Part shown: piece by piece, positions 7,575 through 13,505 of the stretch
Layout: every line of letters starts with the position of its first letter
Numbering within the stretch: the first letter of the stretch is position 1
From: Solwaraspora sp. WMMD406
Lineage (GTDB): Bacteria; Actinomycetota; Actinomycetes; Mycobacteriales; Micromonosporaceae
Direction of reading: 5' to 3'
NCBI RefSeq assembly: GCF_029626025.1
Contig: NZ_JARUBF010000001.1
Location: 6,976,001 to 7,040,000, forward strand
DNA: 64,000 nt
The notes under the pieces: generated by a model
Told to the model about the DNA's origin: nothing
Databases searched by the model: none
What the model saw: only the letters and a program-made list of their open reading frames with translations
Position numbers and translations under genes: made by a program

Positions 7575-8116
7575 GACAGGGCGTCATCCTGTACGGCCCA
7601 CCAGCGGCCGGCAAGGACACCATCACCGAACGTCTTGCCGCCATCGACCCCGCCTACCAGCTGTTCGCCAGACTCAAAACTGGCCGGGGACGGACCAGCG
7701 GCTACCGCATGACCACCCCCGACCACCTCGCCGCCCTGGCGGCGGCCAGCGGCATCATCTGGCAAAACCAGCGGTACGGAGCGACGTACGTCATCGACCG
7801 CGACGGCTTAGACCAGGCGCTCACCACCGGTATCCCTGTCCTGCACATGGGCCAACCCGACGGCATCCACGCCGTCACCGACGCCACCCCATCGGCCCGG
7901 TGGCTGGTCGTCTACCTGTGGTGCCCCCGCGACATCGCCGCACAACGCATCCGGGAACGCCACACCGGCGACACCTCCGACCGGCTCACTGCATGGGACC
8001 AGACACCGCCCGTCGACGCGGACCTGACCATCAACACCGCCGCCAGCAACCCGCAGGAGGCCGCCTACACCATCCACCACGCCACCCGCGCGCTCACTGA
8101 CGCCAGCGCGGACTAA
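7571..8116 (+). CDS. guanylate-kinase/PhnN-like P-loop kinase
   Basis: The protein is 181 aa from the ATG that overlaps the previous stop (ATGA). Walker A is GPPAAGKDTIT. The following RTSGYRMTT and a lid with WCPRDIAAQRIRERHTGD resemble guanylate kinases and ribose 1,5-bisphosphate phosphokinases. It probably transfers phosphate from ATP to a nucleotide-like or sugar phosphate substrate. Together with the upstream GntR-kinase fusion it forms a two-kinase unit whose products are likely linked, perhaps successive phosphorylations. There is no transport or biosynthetic gene beside it to name the substrate. Confidence 0.75.
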   Translation: MRQGVILYGPPAAGKDTITERLAAIDPAYQLFARLKTGRGRTSGYRMTTPDHLAALAAASGIIWQNQRYGATYVIDRDGLDQALTTGIPVLHMGQPDGIHAVTDATPSARWLVVYLWCPRDIAAQRIRERHTGDTSDRLTAWDQTPPVDADLTINTAASNPQEAAYTIHHATRALTDASAD

Positions 8117-8475
8117 TCCTCGTCCGGCCCATCCAGATGAGGCCAGTACCGCCTGGTCCACGCCTGTCGGCACCCGCGGATTTACAAGATTGTGGAGGTG
8201 CTTGCCACGGAGACGGGATTCCGCCGGCCGCGTGAAGACCAGCCTCACGCGAGTGACCCATCTCACTCTATTAGTTTCGCCGGCTGCCGGCTGCCGCGCG
8301 GCGCCAGACCGGCAGGCAGCACCCGACACGCGAGTTGATCAGGGCGGAAATCGTCGCCCTCGACACTGCTTGATTGATCCCTCCTCGGCGATTATGGTGA
8401 ATTCTATCGATGTGGATAGGCAGCTGGTTCATGACTATGCTGTCGTCCGGCCCGATCGACCGGGAGGTGCACGTA
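8117..8475. other. intergenic region with a possible gene remnant
   Basis: These 359 bases contain no complete gene. On the minus strand a short run next to the kinase stop (RQAWTRRYWPHLDGPDED then a stop at 8113-8115) looks like the C-terminus of a protein, but a stop codon lies just upstream in the same frame and no start follows it. The right part should carry the promoter for the secreted-peptide gene. Confidence 0.35.
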
Positions 8476-8832
8476 GTGTTCGAGTCCGCAAGATCGTCGG
8501 ATCTGCGCTCGTCCGGAGTGCGATGGTTAGCCCAGTTGACAGTGTTGGGGCTATTGGTTTTCGGGGCCATGATCCTCAGCAGCTCATCGGCCAGCGCCCA
8601 AGGCACGTCAAGTCGAATCTTCAACTGCTACACCCAGTGGTGGAACACGGCGTGGGCACAGAGATGCGCTTCGCCGGGAGCGCAGTGGGCAGGCACGTAC
8701 CAATCATCGGTGTCTTGCACAGCACAGGGGACTCGCTGGTTGACAGTCGGCAGACCTCAGGGGAGCACGGCAGATGTATCAGGCGCTGACTGCACCTTCG
8801 GTGTCTCGAACGGTCAGATTAGCTACTACTAG
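8476..8832 (+). CDS. small secreted four-cysteine protein
   Basis: The protein is 118 aa from GTG 8476, chosen because GGGAGG lies 8 bases upstream. A signal peptide (WLAQLTVLGLLVFGAMILSS) ends near ASAQG. The mature part of about 75 residues has four cysteines (FNCYTQ, AQRCASP, VSCTAQ, ADCTFG), probably two disulfides, and ends in SYY. It is rich in Trp, Ser and Gly. It sits 81 bases before an ABC transporter operon, which raises the possibility of an exported signal or bacteriocin-like peptide with its own transport or immunity genes. No known family was recognised with certainty. Confidence 0.7.
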   Translation: MFESARSSDLRSSGVRWLAQLTVLGLLVFGAMILSSSSASAQGTSSRIFNCYTQWWNTAWAQRCASPGAQWAGTYQSSVSCTAQGTRWLTVGRPQGSTADVSGADCTFGVSNGQISYY

Positions 8833-8913
8833 TGATTGACGCACGTCCGGGGTGGGGGCGGAGTCTTACCCCCCACCTTCAGGACGTCGCCCTAAAGACG
8901 AGAAAGCTTCTAA

Positions 8914-9660
8914 ATGCAAGTAGTGCTCAACAGTGTTTCCCAGCGGTACGGTAAGACACTGGCGATCGACGGGTTGAGTCTGACTCTGAAATCGGGCGTC
9001 ACCGCATTGCTCGGTCCGAATGGTGCAGGAAAGACGACGCTGCTTCGGACCTTGGCCACTATCATGCCGCCGCAGTATGGCTCTCTGCACATCGGCGGTG
9101 CCGAGGTCGTTGACGAGCGCGGCGCGCGCCGGATTCGCGACAGAATCGGGTATCTGCCGCAGGCCTTCGGCTTCGATCCGCAGATGAGCGTGGCCGACTT
9201 CGTGACGTATGCGGCGTGGCTGCGAGGAGTCCCGTCGAGCCGGTGGCGCGGGGCGGTCGACGAGGCACTGGAGATGGTGGATCTTGTTGATCGCCGCCGG
9301 GACAAGATGCGCAAGCTCTCCGGCGGGATGCGGCAGCGGGCAGGAATCGCCTGGGCCGTGGTGGGACGCCCGGGTGTGGTGCTGCTGGACGAGCCGACGG
9401 TGGGGCTAGACCCCCGGCAGCGGCTGCAGTTCCGCAAGATCATTTCCGGCCTCGCGGACGCGGTGGTAGTGCTCAGCACCCACCTGATCGACGACGTCGC
9501 TGCCATCGCCGATCGGGTCGTTGTCATGCATGGTGGCGTCGCCAGGTTCGACGGCAGCGTAGTGGAGTTGGAAGCCACGGCCCGCGACGACCTGCCCGGT
9601 CACACGCCACTGGAACGGGCCTATATGCACCTGTTGCCCGAGGCGGAGCAGGCGGTATGA
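8914..9660 (+). CDS. ABC transporter ATP-binding protein
   Basis: The protein is 248 aa with all ABC motifs: Walker A GPNGAGKTT, Q-loop YLPQAFGFDP, signature LSGGMRQR, Walker B VVLLDEPT and the H-loop STHLIDD. It resembles ATPases of multidrug, antibiotic-resistance or bacteriocin-immunity exporters. The stop overlaps the ATG of the permease gene (ATGA), so the two are made together. It powers the membrane partners at 9657-11583. What is moved is unknown; the secreted Cys-rich protein immediately upstream is the obvious candidate, either as cargo or as the agent against which immunity is given. Confidence 0.95.
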   Translation: MQVVLNSVSQRYGKTLAIDGLSLTLKSGVTALLGPNGAGKTTLLRTLATIMPPQYGSLHIGGAEVVDERGARRIRDRIGYLPQAFGFDPQMSVADFVTYAAWLRGVPSSRWRGAVDEALEMVDLVDRRRDKMRKLSGGMRQRAGIAWAVVGRPGVVLLDEPTVGLDPRQRLQFRKIISGLADAVVVLSTHLIDDVAAIADRVVVMHGGVARFDGSVVELEATARDDLPGHTPLERAYMHLLPEAEQAV

Positions 9661-10949
9661 GGATCCTTTGGCTGCACATCCGCAACTCCCCGATCCGCTG
9701 GGCGCTGCCGGTCCTGATCGCGTTGGACCTAGCAGTCCTCTTCCTGCGAACCGACTACTGGGTCGGCGTCTGGCCGGAAACCGGAGCAGCGGCGCAGGTC
9801 CCGGCCTATCTGGTCGGGGTTCTCGGCGCTGGCGCGGCGGCGTGGGCGGCCACGGCCACGAGCCGGCACGGACTCGTGGAGCAGGCCGCCGCAGCGCGGA
9901 TGCGGCCGGCGGCGATCGAGGGCTACCGGATGGCCGCGACGATCGTCATCCTGCTCGTGCCGTACCTGGTCGGTCAGGCGGCGGGCTTTGCAATGACCGC
10001 CCGAACCTTCCCGCCGGGGTTACATCTATGGCTGGGCTATTTCGCGGTCGGTGTCTTCGTCACGCTGTTCGCCGCCGCTGTCGGCTGGACGATGGGGAAG
10101 ATATTCGGGGCGGCACTCGCCCCGCTGGTCGCTGCCCTGTCCTTCCTGGTGCTCCTCGGACTGCTGGATCGACAGGGATCAGCGGTTGTCATCACGGGTC
10201 TCCCGTCGATGACCGTCGACCCAGTGATCCTGGCGGTACGGTTCGCCGCCGTGACGGCTCTACTTGCAGCCCTGCTCTGGGCGCCGGCTGGCGTCCGCCT
10301 GCGCGGACGTCATCTGCCGATTCCCGTTGCCACCGCCATCGTGCTCATCGGGGTCCTGCTCAGCACCGCCATCGTGGTGCCGCGGGAGCCCGCGCAGGAC
10401 CGGGCAACCTGCATTCAAGGTCCTACCGTGCTCTGTGTCTGGCCGGAGCACGAGAAGTATCTTCCGCGACTGGAGGAGATGAGCGGGCGGATCGCCGCGC
10501 TGCCGGATGCCTTCGTGCTGCCGCCCCGGATGAACGAGCACGGCATCGACCCAGGTTCTCAGTTTGGGAATCGGATAGATCTGCGGGTAGGGAACTCGAA
10601 CGCGGTACCCTACTTTTTGATCATCGAGGGCAGCCCGTGGTCCTACGCCGGCGGTATCGAGACCGCGATCACCAGCGCGACGTTCAACTTCCAGGGGGCT
10701 GACGACTGTGCCTGGCCGTCCGTGACGGAGGCGGACATGGGTCGACTGGAAGTATTCAGTGCGTGGCTGGAAGCGTATCTTGTGGGCGGAGCGATCCCCG
10801 ACTACCAGACCAACGCACCAGCCGAGATGCAGCAGAACTGGGCTGAGGGTCGCGCCAGGTTGCGGGATCTTTCGCAGGAGGAGCAGTTCCAGTGGGCCGA
10901 GGGAGAGGTGCGCGAAATCCGTGGTCGTTACTGCGCGTCGGGAGAGTGA
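9657..10949 (+). CDS. ABC transporter permease with a large C-terminal outer domain
   Basis: The protein is 430 aa starting in ATGA with the ATPase gene. About six hydrophobic helices fill residues 10-245 (WALPVLIALDLAVLFL, VGVLGAGAAAWAATA, IVILLVPYLVGQAAGFA, VFVTLFAAAVGWTMG, APLVAALSFLVLLGLL, ATAIVLIGVLLSTAIVV). The remaining ~185 residues are hydrophilic with cysteines (ATCIQG, VLCVWPEHEKYL, DDCAWPSV, GRYCASGE), suggesting an extracytoplasmic disulfide-bonded domain. Such a domain on an ABC-2-like permease suits peptide sensing or capture. It forms an operon with the ATPase and the next membrane protein. Confidence 0.8.
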   Translation: MRILWLHIRNSPIRWALPVLIALDLAVLFLRTDYWVGVWPETGAAAQVPAYLVGVLGAGAAAWAATATSRHGLVEQAAAARMRPAAIEGYRMAATIVILLVPYLVGQAAGFAMTARTFPPGLHLWLGYFAVGVFVTLFAAAVGWTMGKIFGAALAPLVAALSFLVLLGLLDRQGSAVVITGLPSMTVDPVILAVRFAAVTALLAALLWAPAGVRLRGRHLPIPVATAIVLIGVLLSTAIVVPREPAQDRATCIQGPTVLCVWPEHEKYLPRLEEMSGRIAALPDAFVLPPRMNEHGIDPGSQFGNRIDLRVGNSNAVPYFLIIEGSPWSYAGGIETAITSATFNFQGADDCAWPSVTEADMGRLEVFSAWLEAYLVGGAIPDYQTNAPAEMQQNWAEGRARLRDLSQEEQFQWAEGEVREIRGRYCASGE

Positions 10950-11583
10950 GGCCACGGCGACGGCGGCGCCGATCCGCATCTTCCTCGCCGTACGGCGGAC
11001 CCGGTCGATCCTGCTGGCCGTGGCCGCCTGCGGCGTCCTGACCGCGTGGCTCGGGACGGTGGAGGTGGCTGTGCCCTCCGCCGTTGACCACGGCCAGGGA
11101 CGCATCCCGCTGTGGCGCCTGCTGGCCATCGGTGCGGCGGTCCTGCCAGTACTGGGGATGCGGAGCCACCTGGCCGATCTGGAGCAGGGGGTGACCCGGA
11201 CCCTGCGCCGCGTACAGCGAATCCACCTGGCCGGCATTGCCGTCGCATGTGTGTCGATCTTCCTCGCGCTCGCGGCGCTCACCATCGACCCGGTCATCCT
11301 GCTGGTCATGCTGCGGTCGTGGCTGGCGTGGTTCGGACTGGCGCTGCTCGCCGGGGTGCTCCTCGGCTGGCGGCTCGCCTGGACTCTGCCCGCCTTGGTC
11401 GCGGTGACCTTCTTCTACTGGGGATACCACTCCGGCGGTGACTACTGGTGGTGGGAGTTCAGCATCCGGCCGTACGCCGATGTTCCTGCTTTGCTGCTCA
11501 GCATCGGGCTGTTCGCCGTGGGTCTGGTCGCCTACAGCATGACCCCGTGGCGTCTTCGGCGTCTCCGAACGCTGTTGCGATGA
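10921..11583 (+). CDS. membrane protein, probable second transporter subunit
   Basis: The protein is 220 aa. GTG 10921 is taken as start because it overlaps the previous gene by 29 bases and the membrane part follows directly; longer frames lie inside the permease. There are five or six hydrophobic helices (ILLAVAACGVLTAWLG, LLAIGAAVLPVLGM, LAGIAVACVSIFLALAAL, WLAWFGLALLAGVLLG, LPALVAVTFFYWGYH, LLLSIGLFAVGLVAYS). Composition is that of an ABC-2 partner subunit. It ends the cassette with the ATPase and the permease. No conserved domain was identified. Confidence 0.7.
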   Translation: MVVTARRESEATATAAPIRIFLAVRRTRSILLAVAACGVLTAWLGTVEVAVPSAVDHGQGRIPLWRLLAIGAAVLPVLGMRSHLADLEQGVTRTLRRVQRIHLAGIAVACVSIFLALAALTIDPVILLVMLRSWLAWFGLALLAGVLLGWRLAWTLPALVAVTFFYWGYHSGGDYWWWEFSIRPYADVPALLLSIGLFAVGLVAYSMTPWRLRRLRTLLR

Positions 11584-11699
11584 CGGCTAGGCCGGGAGCC
11601 GGACTACCTCGGCAGGTGAATCACGGGCAGGTCGTCCCCGTACCGCGTTTCCCCGGTCAGGATCCGGTGCCCGGTGCGTCAGGCAGGCCATGACAGTGG

Positions 11700-11737
11700 T
11701 GGCGAGGTCCACCCGGCCGGTCACCTCCCGCCAATAA
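11700..11737. repeat. left copy of a 38-bp direct repeat
   Basis: This is identical to 12118-12155 and is part of the PIN coding sequence (TGGCGAGG to CCAATAA). The two copies flank the 380-bp element exactly, so it behaves like an unusually long target duplication. Confidence 0.85.
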
Positions 11738-12117
11738 CCCGACTTGGGTCACGTTAATGATCATCTTCCGATCTCAGCGCTGTGACCTGCAGTGTTGCTC
11801 GCGACCACGCCGAAATTTGCGCACTAACCGACACCTTGACCTCGCCGAAATGTTCTTTTTGGCGGTTTCTCAACGCCCTCCGGAAAGAGACATAACCATC
11901 CGATGTGGATGCTCAAACGGCCCGAAGAGCCGCAAAGTCCCCGACCGCGAGGCGTGCACCACGGTCCACACCAGCAGATGCCAGGTATCCGTCAAGCCGA
12001 CGCGCCGCCAACCAGTGCGACGCCGTCCCTTCGGTCGAGGCGCCCAACGGGCGGCACCGCGGCCACCAGCGGAAACACTGCGCCGATCGTCGTACGCACT
12101 AAATGACCCAAGTCGGG
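11738..12117. mobile_element. MITE-like 380-bp element with 14-bp terminal inverted repeats
   Basis: The ends are CCCGACTTGGGTCA (11738-11751) and its complement TGACCCAAGTCGGG (12104-12117). The interior has no convincing gene. The element lies inside the PIN toxin gene between two 38-bp copies of host sequence. Short length, inverted ends and no transposase fit a miniature element mobilised in trans. The family is unknown and the 38-bp duplication is far longer than that of common IS families. Confidence 0.75.
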
Positions 12118-12155
12118 TGGCGAGGTCCACCCGGCCGGTCACCTCCCGCCAATAA
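12118..12155. repeat. right copy of the 38-bp direct repeat
   Basis: This is identical to 11700-11737. It is the copy in frame with the N-terminal part of the PIN toxin. Confidence 0.85.
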
Positions 12156-12414
12156 GACAACTCCTGCCATGATCCACCGGGGGTGTCCAGGACAGCGCAG
12201 GCGTCCAGCTCCAGCAGTCGCCGCAGCAGCTGTCGATCCTTGCCTCCGCTGACCATCACAAGGGTTTCGACCACGCTGACGGCGGTCACCCCGAACCGGA
12301 CCCCGTCCTGGGTGACCTCGTGAATCGGCGCCGCGACGTGCGCCGACCCGTCCAGGTAGGCGAGCAGCGCTAACCTGTCCAGCACCAGCCGGACCGGACG
12401 CCCGTCCCCGACGG

Positions 12415-12747
12415 TCACGCGGCCGGTGCCGGCGACCCGGTGGACTCCTCATCACGCAGGTGCTGGCGTACCCGGTCCCGCACCAGGTCGTACCGCTCGG
12501 CGGGCCATTGCGCTTCGACGGTGGCCCGACGTGCCCGCGCGGCGGCCAGTCCCGGCTCCGTGACCTGGATGCCGGCATGTGCCAACTCGGCGCGCAACGC
12601 GTCCATGCGCATCCGGTCACGTACCGCCTCGGTGATGTAGGCGGATGCGTTGGGCTGCTCGGCCAAGGTGTCGGCCACATCCTCCGGAACGGAGATCGAC
12701 AGCTTCTTTACCCGGCCGATGCTATCCGGAGGGCGATCCGGTAGCAC
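12415..12747 (-). CDS. ribbon-helix-helix (CopG-like) antitoxin
   Basis: The protein is 110 aa from GTG 12747; the strongly conserved part begins at VKKLSISVPEDVADTLAEQP, whose valine is GTA and cannot start. The 'LSISVPEDVADTL...NASAYITEAVRDRM' pattern is a ribbon-helix-helix DNA-binding fold. The helical C-terminus (ARRATVEAQWPAERYDLVRD) would wrap the toxin. Its stop overlaps the PIN gene start (GTGA). It normally represses its own promoter with the toxin. It is intact although the toxin is broken, so it may survive as a solitary repressor. It is divergent from a second toxin-antitoxin pair 54 bases away. Confidence 0.8.
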   Translation of the reverse strand: MLPDRPPDSIGRVKKLSISVPEDVADTLAEQPNASAYITEAVRDRMRMDALRAELAHAGIQVTEPGLAAARARRATVEAQWPAERYDLVRDRVRQHLRDEESTGSPAPAA

Positions 12748-12789
12748 CGATTCGCCTACAGCCCGGCACCAAGTCGTATTACAACGTGT

Positions 12790-12795
12790 TACGGT
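12790..12795 (+). promoter_or_regulatory. -10 box TACGGT for a leaderless transcript
   Basis: TACGGT is followed by 6 bases and the GTG at 12802, with no ribosome site. It lies in the 54-base gap shared by two divergent toxin-antitoxin operons and overlaps an imperfect palindrome around 12777-12793. Confidence 0.4.
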
Positions 12796-12801
12796 CGCTG
12801 G

Positions 12802-13083
12802 GTGGGGGAACGCGAGTACGTGTGGACCGACGAGGGCCTGGCCAACGCTCGCCGCAACGACGTCGGGGTCGATGAGGCGACCGAGGCGCTGTATGCCCCG
12901 TCGGGTCTGCGTCACGAACGAGTCATCGGGGACCTGCTGCTTATCGTCATGGGGATGGCCGACAGTGGCCGGGTGGTCGCCGTGTTGTGTGACCGGATCG
13001 GTGGCACGGAGACGTACAAGATCATGGGGGTTCGTGCGTTGGGTGGCGCGGACCTGGACGAGTGGAGGAGGCGGGTGCTGTGA
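12802..13083 (+). CDS. putative toxin of a type II TA pair
   Basis: The protein is 93 aa from GTG 12802. The sequence (EREYVWTDEGLANARRNDVG, then LYAPSGLRHERVIGDLLLIV and RVVAVLCDRIGGTETYKIMG) matches the small all-beta plus helix pattern of BrnT/RelE-like or similar actinobacterial toxin components. Catalytic residues cannot be assigned with certainty. Its stop overlaps the GTG of the next gene (a ribbon-helix-helix protein), the usual toxin-antitoxin arrangement with the toxin first. It is probably expressed from a leaderless message. Confidence 0.65.
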   Translation: MGEREYVWTDEGLANARRNDVGVDEATEALYAPSGLRHERVIGDLLLIVMGMADSGRVVAVLCDRIGGTETYKIMGVRALGGADLDEWRRRVL

Positions 13084-13436
13084 GTGAGCCGGACTTCGAC
13101 CGGATGAGCAAGGATGAGGTCATCACCTGGTTTCAGAACACCGACAGCCTGGCACCGGTGATCAGGTCGATGACCCCGGTGCCGGCGACCGGTCCCGCAC
13201 CGGATGCACCGATGATGCTGGTGAGCATCCGGCTGCCCGTCGCGCTCGTCGAGCAGCTCGACCGCATCGCCGGGGAGTCGGCGACCCGCCGGTCCGACGT
13301 CATCCGCGACGCCTTGACCGGGTACGTAGCGGCCCGTACCGCGCCGGTCGGCCAGCACGAGGCCGAGCAGGCCCTCGATGTGCTCCGCCGCATCGTCACC
13401 GCACACACCAGCGAGGGTCACGCCGACGCGGCGTGA
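13080..13436 (+). CDS. ribbon-helix-helix antitoxin
   Basis: The protein is 118 aa from GTG 13080, overlapping the toxin stop by 4 bases. Residues ~45-90 hold a ribbon-helix-helix (MLVSIRLPVALVEQLDRIAG then RRSDVIRDALTGYVAARTAP). The preceding segment (MSKDEVITWFQNTDSLAPVI) probably contacts the toxin. It would neutralise the product of 12802-13083 and repress the divergent promoter region. It is intact. Confidence 0.75.
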   Translation: MSEPDFDRMSKDEVITWFQNTDSLAPVIRSMTPVPATGPAPDAPMMLVSIRLPVALVEQLDRIAGESATRRSDVIRDALTGYVAARTAPVGQHEAEQALDVLRRIVTAHTSEGHADAA

Positions 13437-13505
13437 CCCTCAGCCCGATGCAACAGGAAGACAACGATCAGCGGGCTCCGACGATCGGCGACTCGGGCCG
13501 TACGG

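Larger units (their letters stand above)
11604..12418 (-). pseudogene. PIN-domain toxin, disrupted by a 380-bp element and a frameshift
   Basis: The gene starts at GTG 12418, sharing GTGA with the antitoxin stop. It reads as a PIN ribonuclease: VLDRLALLAYLDG (first acidic residue), VSVVETLVMVSGG (Glu) and LLELDACAVLDTPG. After YWREVTGRVDLAT it runs into the inserted element. Joining the outer flanks restores TTVMACL, and then a +1 base puts the natural tail (GHRILTGETRYGDDLPVIHL) out of frame; its stop is at 11604-11606. The toxin is therefore broken twice. The truncated frame (to 11870) ends in element-derived sequence. PIN toxins cut RNA and are held by their antitoxin. Confidence 0.8.

Noticed and set aside
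1-8116. complete integrative conjugative element
   Set aside because: Accessory character is clear but no integrase, relaxase or transfer gene is visible, so only an island fragment can be claimed.
8113-8185. short minus-strand gene ending RRYWPHLDGPDED
   Set aside because: Looks like a protein C-terminus but an in-frame stop lies just upstream and no start follows it.
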